Below are positions 27,601 to 36,886 of a stretch of 41,821 nt of DNA, piece by piece. Under the pieces are notes generated by a model. That model was not told the DNA's origin. It worked only from the letters and a program-made list of their open reading frames with translations, and did not search any database. How positions within the stretch are numbered: position 1 is the stretch's first letter; each line of letters starts with the position of its first letter. This DNA is from a virus, in the IMG/VR virus record IMGVR_UViG_3300030329_003321, positions 1-41,821 of that record, one strand, 5' to 3'. The position numbers and the translations under genes are program-made.

Positions 27601-30600
27601 CTGAACTCTTAGCAAACTTAATGGTACGTTCATCAATTTTAACAATATAAGTTGTTGATGGTAAAAGAGTAGTAGATCCATATCCAGAAATAGTCGTGGT
27701 AGCAATTCCAATGGGACTTCCATCTGTAGGATATGAATATTGAACTTCTTCACCAGTAACATAGAAGTGCTCTGGAATTGTAACCGTATTCTTAGTTAAA
27801 TCAACAATTGATGAGTCACTACCATCAAAATCTCTTTGGAAAACATTTCTACCATTATGCTGTAAATTAAATGCTCTAAGAACATCTGTTTCTGTACCAG
27901 TATAATCCCCATATCCTACACTAATAGAAGCATTAGTTAAATCTATCTTGTTAACAGTATCTCTATCATCATTTCTAGCAGTAATTTCAAGACCCATCTG
28001 GAATACACGAACTGATGCAGCAATACCTGCATTCGGAGTATACATTAACTGAGTATGAGAAGTAGAAGTTGAAACTGCAGCTCCTACAGTTCCTATTCCT
28101 GCACCAGCACTAAGAATACTTGCATACTCTGTGATGTATGCTTCAGAACTGTCATTTAAGACAATTACTTCAGATACTTCATAAACATTATTAGTTGTAT
28201 CTTCTACACTAAGTAAATAATATGCAGCATTATGATCATTAATCGCAGAATCATTATTAATCTCATATTCAGCAATTTTATGGGCAAGTGGAGAAGATGC
28301 CGATGGAATTGCAGTAAATGCTGAATCTACAAATGCAGTATCAAAAATACCATCCCCAAGATATACAGTTCCAATACCAGTTCCACCAGCTCCCGTATTA
28401 GCAGCTGCCATAGCAATAGTTATAGTATCTACGGTACAAGCAACACCTGCATTAGGGACAAAATCAATATTAAGAGGACCAGTTGACATTGAGGCAATAT
28501 AAGTTCCCAATCCTGTTCCACTATAATCTTCATCAGTTACAGTTGTTACTTGACCATACTCTAAAAGTTCTACTGTTGTACCATCATGAAGGATATTTAA
28601 TTCATCAACTTCCCTCAGTCCATTATCAGAATCAATTTGAACTAGAATCTTTGCACTTCTATAGGTAGAACCAATACCAACAATATTAGTAGTAGTTCCT
28701 TCAGCAACAGATACTTGAGTTGATTTAATATCAACAGAACTTCCTAAAGTAGTAGATCCTATTCCTGCAACTGTACTTAGACCAACAATATCAAAACTAA
28801 TTGCACTTACATTATAATCATTAACTTGATATTTTGTTGGATAGAAAAGAAGTCTTCCTTGATTTCCACTAACATCAAAATCAAAACTTCCCAGATCACT
28901 TACAGTCTCAACTCGGCCATACTGATTGATAAATCCACTAGAACCATTATGTAAAAGACTAACGAACATACATTGACGTTCTCCAGTGAAAGTCTTATCT
29001 TTAACAAGAGTAAAGAATTTTTTATAAGTTTGTTTAATATCAAAACTGTCACTAACAGAAAATCTTGTTGCTCTTGGTTCACTATTGAATTGTGAACTAA
29101 TATCATCAATAACAAGAACTCTGTTACCTACTGATTCATAGTAATCAGTTAATATTCTTGAATTAAAGAAAATTTGATTAGATGCTAATCTATCATCATT
29201 AATACTCAAAGAATTTTCTGTAATTAAATCAAAACTAGGATAAGTATCAATTTTCATCACACTATCTAAATTCAAAAATGCAACTAAATCACTATTATTC
29301 GCAATAATAGACTTTTCCGTTTGCTGCGTAGACTCTACAATCATATCACTGAATTTCATAAACCCTGAAGGATGATTAAGTGTATCTACAGCTTCATCCC
29401 AAGTATTCATATCAACTTTTGATTTTATAGAATATGAAAAATACTGGTAGTAGTTATTGTCAGGTAGTCTTTCAAGACTGTTATTTAAGAATCCAGTATC
29501 TTTCATCCACCCATTAGCAACAACTGATCCTGCAGCAACTTTAACTTCTGCATTAAAATCAATCTTAGATTTAATGGTTCCTTGGGTACTTGAAGTTTTT
29601 CCTACAATAATATCTCCAACATCAAATTCAGTGGCTGATGATAATTTCAATAGTTCAATACGATTATTCCAACTTTCCACTACACCAAATTTTTCTCCAC
29701 ACTGAACATCCTCTCCACGTAGGAAATTATTTTTCCTTAATTTGATATCAAATTGAGGGAAATACTTCTCAGGAACAATTATTCCAGCTGAATTTAATAC
29801 ATCAAAATTACCAGGAAATTCTCCTTCTCTCAAATATCCATCTAAACTATAAGTAACAACTCCAACACCTCCCCCTAATGGAATATTAACATCAGCAAGA
29901 GTAAACAACGTATAATCATAATTAAGGGAATTAAATCCAGTTCCTGTAGTTCCTACTCCAACACTTACATTTTCAATTAAAACTTTATCTCCTACAACTA
30001 ATGGAGACTCATCACTAAAAGCAGTGTTTAATCCAACGGTAACATTTTTAGTAGACATATCATATGATATAGTCTTTATTTCAATACCATTTACATTAGA
30101 TGTTGGTATAATAATTGGTGTAATATCATTAATACTCTTAGTATTTTCAAGAATAGTTACTTTAGTATCTCCAACATTATAAGATAAGTGAGCATCCTTA
30201 ACTTCTTTTTTCGTTAGTCCATCTAATACAGTTAAATTAGGAGCTATCGTGTAATTTTTACCTACAGAAGTAATTCCTATTTCACTTAAGGAATTTAATG
30301 GTTCCATTATAAGAACTTCAGATAGATTAAGAACAGGTCTTAATGTAGTATCAGTAGGAAAATCAAATCCAATATTCTGAATCTGAGTCGAATTAATTTT
30401 TCCAATAGTGTCACTACTAGATTCAAGAATAGCACCAGTACCTATACCCGTTACAATAGAAGATACTCCTACAGTTTCAGAATAATAATTACCCTTAGAC
30501 TGTATTGCAATATCTGCTATAGGACCATAAGCTGAGGTAGAACTGGTAGAATACTTCAGTTCTGCTTCAGAAAGACTATAAGAACCTTTCTCTAAATCAG

Positions 30601-33600
30601 ATAATACATTATATGTAAAAGTAGTTGTAGTACCAATACCCGTTATACCAAAAGATCCCGAATAAACACTCTCTTTTACATCTATCTGATTATACCCAAC
30701 AACCTCCCTATCAATAATAAGTTCTTTTTTAATATCTGAAATTGTATCTCCCTGTACTGGAGTAAATTTGTAAAATAATGCTTCAGGAAGACTATCATTA
30801 ACTATCAATGTCAGTCCTGCATCTGTAGAAATTCCTACTGTACCAGTCTTAGATACTTCAAATGTATTAGTTGTACGGGTGGAATAAAATACATCTTCAA
30901 AATCCCTATCGGTATATAAATCTAAATTAAATGCTGAATAAGAAGCTAATCCAACAAAAGAGCATAAAGAAGGATCAGACAAGTTAAACTTAACTGTATT
31001 AGTCTTATAAAAATCTAAAGATGGATTAATAGGAGAAAAAGTACCTGCAGAAGCAGATGTTATATTAACAACTTCTGGAGTAAATTCTAAAGATTCAAAT
31101 CTACTTAAAGAAAGTTTTACTTTATTCTTAGATTGTCTAACAATATAATAGATTTTCTCATCTTCTAAACCACCAGATGAAGCAGCTGCAGTATGAATTA
31201 CCTTATCACCATCATTTAATCCATGATTAGTAATTGTAATTGTATTATTAGTAACATCAACATCTCCAGCACTGAATGATTTTGGATCAAAAACCATTCT
31301 TCTATTAAAGTCATTATATTTTACCACAATATTAGTATGAATACCTGGTTGCGTATCCATTATTATATTATCATCCAATAATAAACCGTGAGTAGATGCA
31401 GTAGCTACAGTAACTACATTTTTATTTGCTTCTCCAGTAACAACAAAATCTTTTATAGTTTTAAAACTATGGTACACACCAGTTCCTAATCCAGTAAATC
31501 TTAGTAATCCTCCTGTCTTATTAGTATCAGCAATTCCTACAAAAGTACCCGTCGTTCCAAGTCCCACCCTAAATGTAGATATTCCAATAAGATTATTAGA
31601 AATTTTTCCAACATATACTCTAGACTCATCTGGTAAATTAAATGATGTAGTACCATCAGTAGAAACTCCAATAGGATCCCCACTATTAGTTCTATATCTT
31701 AGAAGATCACCAGTATTTAATTCATGATCTGGTAAGAAAATAGATTGTGATGGAATATAAACTTGTGTGAGTCCTGCACCAGGATTAGAGAAGAAAATAG
31801 TTGTTCCTATTCCAACTCCAGTAAGAGTACCTAATCCTACGGCTTCCTTGGGTTCAAAATAAATTTCTTCGGTAGATTCAAAAGTTATGTCATTCTGAGG
31901 AGTAGTATCAAAAGTAAATTTTCTAGGATCTTCAGTTATAATTGAAGTGGCTGTATGGGCAACAGATATAGTTCCATTTTGAGCCCTTAATACTCTTAAT
32001 CTTGAATTTTTTTCATCAACTGTCAATACTTTTACTTTTTCTGTACCAATTCCAAGAATATCATTTTCTCCGATTGATAATAAATCAATACCTAAAGATC
32101 CAGCAACCTTAAAGTAAGTAACTATACCAGTAACTCCTGTAGTGCTTACTCCACCTGTTAATGAAAGTGATTCTGTTCTAATACCAATACTAAATCCCCC
32201 TTGCAGAGAACTAATTGAAGTATTAAATCCTGAAAGAGATACTAAATCATTATTTACAAAATTATGAGGTGAAGTAGAAATAGCAACATATTTTCCACTA
32301 GCATCAAAAGGAACAATTTCTAATTCAGTAACTGTACTAGAGGCAACACTAATGTTAGTAACATTTACTCCTTCAACTGCAGAAACTTTAGCTTTAGCTT
32401 CTTGAGCACCTATTAAAGGTTGGAAAAGTATTTTATCATTAACTTGATAATTTGTTCCTCCTGTTAAAATACCAACAGATTGAATATCACCAGTAGAAAC
32501 ATTAGTTACATTTACATTAAAATCATGATCTCTAGTAGGTTGAAATAAGAAATCATAATAAGAACTATTTTTATTTAAAGAATATGGAGTAGTATTTCTA
32601 AACCATTCTGTATTTTCTAAATTATAATCTATTTGATTTGATTGTGTATCAGCATTAAATGGATTGGGTTCTGCTTTAAAAGTATTTCCAATCACATATG
32701 GAAATTCAGGAATTCTATATTTGTTAAAAGGCCCTGAGTTTTCAATAAGAGTAGGATTAATTGTAGTAAAATATGCATACGTACCATTTGGATAATCAGG
32801 TGTTACACAAAAACGTCCATTATGCTCATCTAAATCACCTGAACCATCAAATATATAATCTTCAACGAAAAATCCTTGAGGGAAATCTGATATAGAAGGT
32901 CTATTAGACAAAGTTGTTAATTTATATCCTGACTTCATTGCCCGTACAACGCCACCCTCACGTCTTGTATATCCATAAGGACCATAGATGGGGTATCCGT
33001 CATAAGACCACCCTACAATCGGAGAATGGTACTCTGTAGCGACTTCCTGATCATTAACTTTCTCTAAATCAAAAAGACCATATTTTACATCATTATTTTG
33101 GTTTCTAACATATACGGATTCTCTTAATTTTCTAGGTGTATATAAATGAGTATATTGTATACCCAAATCTGTATTTACAGCTGGATCTAAGATTCCATCA
33201 TCAACAGAAATGATATCTAGATACTTTTGGAATAAATTAACAGTCCATGTTTTAAGACGAGCTCTAAATTGGGCATTCAAACCACTAGGTCTAACTCCCA
33301 CAATAATATTACCAGTATATCCAATACCTGCATTTGCTATTCTAACATCTACTAATTTACCATCACGGACAACAGGAACAATCTTTCCATAACTACCAGA
33401 TCCATCACTAAAGATAGTTAATGTAGGTGGAGCATCGTATCCAAATCCCTCATTAGTTACTACAGCTTCTTTAAGTCTACCATTATCAATAACTACACTA
33501 ACTTCTGCATTAGTTCCTGCTTTTAAATCAAATAAAGGTTGATTATCATAATTTAAAATGTCAGCTGACCCATATGCAGAACCAGCATTAGTAATTTGCA

Positions 33601-36600
33601 CCGAATCAATAGCTCCTCTAAATAAAGGTTGAATTTTAGCACTAAAATCTTGACCAGTAGCAGTAACCACTCCAATTTGTCCACTTAGAGTTACTGTAAT
33701 TGGTTGATAATTAAATGAGTGCTGTCCTGTACCCAATCCAACTGAAGAGAACCCAATATATTGTTTTGTATTATAATAATGCTCTTTAGCAGTAGTTCCT
33801 ACTCCAACACTGGATAATTTGAAATTATCTTCATCGACAGAAGTAACATAATAATCAGTATTTGAATTTATACCACCAATACAATCTTTTTTAGGTCCAG
33901 TAAAGGAATATTGAAGAATTTCTCCTGATTTATATCCATGACCTTCAATGTATATTTGATTAAGAGAACTACTAATTCCTGCATCTGAAACTATAACTCT
34001 TTTCTTATTTTCGTATCCAGATCCACTGTTTACAACTGAAATACTAGATATAATTCTTTTCTTTTCAAATGTTTGGAATTCATGAACTCCTTCTCCAAAA
34101 CTTGTCAAAGAAACAGTGTTTACACCTGCCTTAATAGCCTCTGTTTGATTAGTGTAAAGTTTGATTGTAGATACACCTACAGTATGTGCATAATAAATGG
34201 AATCCGTAGAAAGTCCCCCTACAGCAACTCCACCATTTGTCTTATAAATTACTTTTTCGCCATTTTTAAATTTATGGAATGTACCAAATCCTATTGTATC
34301 ATTCTCTAAAATGACACGATCTGACCTATCAGTACCTAAACCAATCGAATTAAATTCAACATCATGATGTTTAAAAATAGTATTACTAAAGGCTTGAGCA
34401 CCTGTACCATTACCACCCGTTATAGTGACAATAGGATCAGATGTATAATCATATCCACTATCCTCAACAGCAATCTCACTTAAAGTACCTTTAACTGCAC
34501 ATATACCTGTTGCACCTGAACCTACATTATCTTCCAAATGTAAAAGTGGAGGATTAATAACATCATAATTTCTTCCTCCAGAAGTTACATCAATTTTTTC
34601 AATAGTTCCATAATAAACAGTATCTTTTGCTTTATAGTTTAGAATTTCAACACCATTAACTAATATACCTGTTCTATTTCCTGGTTCAGTTATAAACTCA
34701 CCAGTTTTAGGATTAGGAGACTTTATTTCTCTAAGCAATAACTGATTATCTACTTTTTTACCTTGAAAATCAAAAGGTTTTAAAGTATTTGAAGTAACAA
34801 TACCAGATACTGAAATAAATTGATCATTATCAATATTAGTTCTACTGGAAGAAAGTTTTAATTGGTTAGCATTAACTCTCTTTACATAGAAAACTCCAGG
34901 ATCCATCTGAGGGAATTTACTGACAGTTTGAACCTTATTGCCTAAAAAGTCAGATTCTTCAGTGATAAAAGAATCATAATAAACCGCATCTCCACTATAA
35001 TATCCATGATCCTCTATATCTAAGAAACTAAAAGTATCTCCATTATAACTACCAGTTAAGATAAGTGTTCTGTCATTAAAGTCTAAAGGGGCATTTTGAT
35101 AATTTGGAATAGAAGAAGAGGCAACCAAAAGATCATTATTAAATTTTAAATATACATTTTGGACATCTGCAAGATAATCATTCACATATTGATAATCTTT
35201 AAGATTAACATCAACATTACTTCTTAAAATTTTTCTTTCGACACTAGAACTAGCACTAATGATACGACCTTGGCCTTTGACAGAAAAACTATACTCGCTG
35301 GTAAGTTCTACAACTGAAGAATCTTGAGTACTTCCTTGGGTATCCGTAATAACAACTTTATCACCAACTTTTAAATTATTTTTATCCTTAGTTACAATAT
35401 TATAAGTAAAGTCTGATTCATCTACTAAAGTTATGGATTCTATATCATACTTAATAGCTAAATTATAGAACCAATTATCTACTTTTGGTCCAGATGTAGT
35501 AATTCCTAAACTTTCTACTTTTGCAACATCATTTTTATCGTAATAATAAGTATCTCTACTAACTATTGGTTGAGAAAGAACATTTCCAATTCTTAATTCT
35601 ACTCTACTTGTAGTTCCTACACCAACATATGCATATGCATGAACATTTAATCTAATATTTTCTTTTAAATTGACAGAATCATCACTACCTATACCAATAA
35701 TACTAGTATTAGCTACTCCTACCCCATAAAACTGATTTATGGACTTAGAACGATATGTTAATATCCCTGTGATACCTGAACTATAAGTTGTTACTAACTC
35801 ACCTGTTGGAGGAAACCCAATTGTAGAGTCTACGTCAATAACACTTGAACCACCTGAAACTTTTGTTACTATTTTTGTGATAGGATGAGCAGAAAATTCT
35901 CCATATACATTTCCCCTAAGAGAAATGTCTGCAGAATATCCATAATCAGTTGAAAAATTATAAAACTCTTTTTGATCGTCAGTTATTTTCTCAATATTAG
36001 CAATCGGAGCAAAGGCTTTAGTTATTCCGTAATTTGGATATTCATCTTGGAATAAAGTGCAATTTAAAAGTTTTGAAGGATCTCCAGTTATAGATTCGAC
36101 AACCATATTTTTACCAATTCTATAATCGGCATCAGAAGGTCTAAAAAGAAATTGTCTTGGTCTTAATATTTCACAATCTTCCCCATATAAAGCTCCAAAA
36201 AGGATTCTAAAAGATTCATCACTTCCTTTTGATTGATAAAAATCCTTAACTCTAGAAATAAAGAGTCTTTGATTTAAATCATCATCTAATTGTCTATTTT
36301 CAAAACCAGGAGAATATAAACCTTTGATTTTAATTAAAAATCTAGCAAATAATAAAGCACTTAAGTTTACTATTTTTGTACCAAGTGAATGTGCTTGAAT
36401 ATTTGATTCTGAGAAAGTTAATTGATCACTATGAAGTGAATTATAAGCAGTTACTCCACTAAATCCTCTAATACACCCTTTAAAAGCATTGGTTGTTTTT
36501 TCTTCATATAAAATGATTTCTTCATCTATTTTAATTAGACCAAATCTTTCAGGAAACTCATATGTACCAATAATCCCTTCCTCTAAATCAAAAGATGCAG

Positions 36601-36850
36601 GAATTTCAGTATCCGCCTGATTAATATCAGTTCTTAATTGAGTACTATCAGAATTAGTAGTTAAAGTAACTAATTTAACATATTGATCTATATTTTGTAG
36701 GACATCAGCAGAAGCAGTAGGAGCCTCCTCAGAAACATAATACTGCTGTAAGAATTCTCCTAATAAAGGGAAGTCAGTCTGTACAAAAGAAGGAAGTTGA
36801 GACTCAACTATACTCTGTATTTGAACTCTGGTTAAATCTGTTGATATCAT
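24653..36850 (-). CDS. 4065-aa giant baseplate protein in the gp7 position, with YHYH domain and many beta repeats
   Basis: The protein occupies the gp7 slot between gp6 and gp8 and is about four times T4 gp7 (1032 aa). The N-terminal ~280 residues (LPSFVQTDFPLLGEFLQQYY, a long helical part, then FYQSKGSDESFRILFGALYG and PRQFLFRPSDADYRIGKNMV) look like a conserved wedge-binding domain. A YHYH-type domain is at about 1265-1365 (GWSYDGYPIYGPYGY ... DEHNGRFCVTPDYPNGTYAY). The rest is small repeats: at least 14 GxGY units, seven HGxxxGDxVxY units, three RGxxGT...H units (near 105, 1617 and 3187), two EFNG...INxxLQ units (near 3277 and 3563), and three HDGT...EYG-like units (near 2634, 2755 and 2899). 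The C-terminus ends in ITRVAPLKSKDYSG. It is probably a long peripheral baseplate protein or fibre attachment. The gp7 name rests on position and the N-terminus. Confidence 0.9.
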   Translation of the reverse strand: MISTDLTRVQIQSIVESQLPSFVQTDFPLLGEFLQQYYVSEEAPTASADVLQNIDQYVKLVTLTTNSDSTQLRTDINQADTEIPASFDLEEGIIGTYEFPERFGLIKIDEEIILYEEKTTNAFKGCIRGFSGVTAYNSLHSDQLTFSESNIQAHSLGTKIVNLSALLFARFLIKIKGLYSPGFENRQLDDDLNQRLFISRVKDFYQSKGSDESFRILFGALYGEDCEILRPRQFLFRPSDADYRIGKNMVVESITGDPSKLLNCTLFQDEYPNYGITKAFAPIANIEKITDDQKEFYNFSTDYGYSADISLRGNVYGEFSAHPITKIVTKVSGGSSVIDVDSTIGFPPTGELVTTYSSGITGILTYRSKSINQFYGVGVANTSIIGIGSDDSVNLKENIRLNVHAYAYVGVGTTSRVELRIGNVLSQPIVSRDTYYYDKNDVAKVESLGITTSGPKVDNWFYNLAIKYDIESITLVDESDFTYNIVTKDKNNLKVGDKVVITDTQGSTQDSSVVELTSEYSFSVKGQGRIISASSSVERKILRSNVDVNLKDYQYVNDYLADVQNVYLKFNNDLLVASSSIPNYQNAPLDFNDRTLILTGSYNGDTFSFLDIEDHGYYSGDAVYYDSFITEESDFLGNKVQTVSKFPQMDPGVFYVKRVNANQLKLSSSRTNIDNDQFISVSGIVTSNTLKPFDFQGKKVDNQLLLREIKSPNPKTGEFITEPGNRTGILVNGVEILNYKAKDTVYYGTIEKIDVTSGGRNYDVINPPLLHLEDNVGSGATGICAVKGTLSEIAVEDSGYDYTSDPIVTITGGNGTGAQAFSNTIFKHHDVEFNSIGLGTDRSDRVILENDTIGFGTFHKFKNGEKVIYKTNGGVAVGGLSTDSIYYAHTVGVSTIKLYTNQTEAIKAGVNTVSLTSFGEGVHEFQTFEKKRIISSISVVNSGSGYENKKRVIVSDAGISSSLNQIYIEGHGYKSGEILQYSFTGPKKDCIGGINSNTDYYVTSVDEDNFKLSSVGVGTTAKEHYYNTKQYIGFSSVGLGTGQHSFNYQPITVTLSGQIGVVTATGQDFSAKIQPLFRGAIDSVQITNAGSAYGSADILNYDNQPLFDLKAGTNAEVSVVIDNGRLKEAVVTNEGFGYDAPPTLTIFSDGSGSYGKIVPVVRDGKLVDVRIANAGIGYTGNIIVGVRPSGLNAQFRARLKTWTVNLFQKYLDIISVDDGILDPAVNTDLGIQYTHLYTPRKLRESVYVRNQNNDVKYGLFDLEKVNDQEVATEYHSPIVGWSYDGYPIYGPYGYTRREGGVVRAMKSGYKLTTLSNRPSISDFPQGFFVEDYIFDGSGDLDEHNGRFCVTPDYPNGTYAYFTTINPTLIENSGPFNKYRIPEFPYVIGNTFKAEPNPFNADTQSNQIDYNLENTEWFRNTTPYSLNKNSSYYDFLFQPTRDHDFNVNVTNVSTGDIQSVGILTGGTNYQVNDKILFQPLIGAQEAKAKVSAVEGVNVTNISVASSTVTELEIVPFDASGKYVAISTSPHNFVNNDLVSLSGFNTSISSLQGGFSIGIRTESLSLTGGVSTTGVTGIVTYFKVAGSLGIDLLSIGENDILGIGTEKVKVLTVDEKNSRLRVLRAQNGTISVAHTATSIITEDPRKFTFDTTPQNDITFESTEEIYFEPKEAVGLGTLTGVGIGTTIFFSNPGAGLTQVYIPSQSIFLPDHELNTGDLLRYRTNSGDPIGVSTDGTTSFNLPDESRVYVGKISNNLIGISTFRVGLGTTGTFVGIADTNKTGGLLRFTGLGTGVYHSFKTIKDFVVTGEANKNVVTVATASTHGLLLDDNIIMDTQPGIHTNIVVKYNDFNRRMVFDPKSFSAGDVDVTNNTITITNHGLNDGDKVIHTAAASSGGLEDEKIYYIVRQSKNKVKLSLSRFESLEFTPEVVNITSASAGTFSPINPSLDFYKTNTVKFNLSDPSLCSFVGLASYSAFNLDLYTDRDFEDVFYSTRTTNTFEVSKTGTVGISTDAGLTLIVNDSLPEALFYKFTPVQGDTISDIKKELIIDREVVGYNQIDVKESVYSGSFGITGIGTTTTFTYNVLSDLEKGSYSLSEAELKYSTSSTSAYGPIADIAIQSKGNYYSETVGVSSIVTGIGTGAILESSSDTIGKINSTQIQNIGFDFPTDTTLRPVLNLSEVLIMEPLNSLSEIGITSVGKNYTIAPNLTVLDGLTKKEVKDAHLSYNVGDTKVTILENTKSINDITPIIIPTSNVNGIEIKTISYDMSTKNVTVGLNTAFSDESPLVVGDKVLIENVSVGVGTTGTGFNSLNYDYTLFTLADVNIPLGGGVGVVTYSLDGYLREGEFPGNFDVLNSAGIIVPEKYFPQFDIKLRKNNFLRGEDVQCGEKFGVVESWNNRIELLKLSSATEFDVGDIIVGKTSSTQGTIKSKIDFNAEVKVAAGSVVANGWMKDTGFLNNSLERLPDNNYYQYFSYSIKSKVDMNTWDEAVDTLNHPSGFMKFSDMIVESTQQTEKSIIANNSDLVAFLNLDSVMKIDTYPSFDLITENSLSINDDRLASNQIFFNSRILTDYYESVGNRVLVIDDISSQFNSEPRATRFSVSDSFDIKQTYKKFFTLVKDKTFTGERQCMFVSLLHNGSSGFINQYGRVETVSDLGSFDFDVSGNQGRLLFYPTKYQVNDYNVSAISFDIVGLSTVAGIGSTTLGSSVDIKSTQVSVAEGTTTNIVGIGSTYRSAKILVQIDSDNGLREVDELNILHDGTTVELLEYGQVTTVTDEDYSGTGLGTYIASMSTGPLNIDFVPNAGVACTVDTITIAMAAANTGAGGTGIGTVYLGDGIFDTAFVDSAFTAIPSASSPLAHKIAEYEINNDSAINDHNAAYYLLSVEDTTNNVYEVSEVIVLNDSSEAYITEYASILSAGAGIGTVGAAVSTSTSHTQLMYTPNAGIAASVRVFQMGLEITARNDDRDTVNKIDLTNASISVGYGDYTGTETDVLRAFNLQHNGRNVFQRDFDGSDSSIVDLTKNTVTIPEHFYVTGEEVQYSYPTDGSPIGIATTTISGYGSTTLLPSTTYIVKIDERTIKFAKSSEDALKAVPNILHLSAVGSGVAHTITAQDQNTKCIIALDNAIQSPIVATAVTTGITTQLSLGAKVLETVGVTSFFSGDLVRISEEIMKINTVGYGATNDILVDRGWMGTNIGVHTANSIVSKIQGDYNIIDNTINFITAPQGPTPISSTTNPPDSRDWVGITTHSTFQGRSFMRSAAEGSVDRPYVENVVFDDISDEFNGIGKTFTLTSDQANVGGFSTANATVLINGIFQGPTGDLTVDQDYTLSEGLTGISSITFTGTATSEAYDPNSGSIPVRGMIVSVGSTSGFGYQPLVAAGGTAVISAAGTITSISIGNSGSGYRTGVQTTVNVGLQTLSLGVPNIEFIGTAAISGGHIVSIAITNPGTGYTATNPPEVVIDDPLSYSNLPLIYSSESSGIGTQATVDIVVGQGSSVINFEIKNTGYSYDNNQILTVPKMGTTGIPTDPTVTFEEFQITIQETQSDKFSAWFFGELEVLDKITSEFNGTQRAFTLKKGGVPVTIRAKEGSIIDVQAALLVFINDTLQVPGEGYTFENGSVLTFSEAPKGPNDDGTFDGDTCKILFYKGSGDIDVTFTDILETVKEGDLLEVQGDANLCARSLLQDDRLVTDIVATDIVDTNAYVGVGINGNPDCERTVNWTKQGSDKIIDGQIVSKARPELEALVNPTTVIIQSVGIASTVVYVESIRPFFDPDNESQTTAKTQKISITSQNNLVAAAATAVVSLANTISSVVVSYGGTGYTSAPDVIIATPVGLGTTTRASASSTLTGDAVSAITVTSPGTGYTITTPPEVLIEVPSATNEVNESTTYQGDFGTIVGISTTTVGVASTGVVFDLYIPTDSFMRDATVTGTAVTISGIQTGYYFTVSNSNIGNGLTSLYQNGSVIGIGTTFIDNVYEVAAVSVAETSTPGIANTYVARVTTSVSSFNSLSGMGVSEFYGNFSWGRIVLGSRTSPKAFTAYTENGFTGLSTSALITRVAPLKSKDYSG

Positions 36851-36886
36851 TTTTTGTATATGTTAATCTTAGTAAGAATATAAAGG

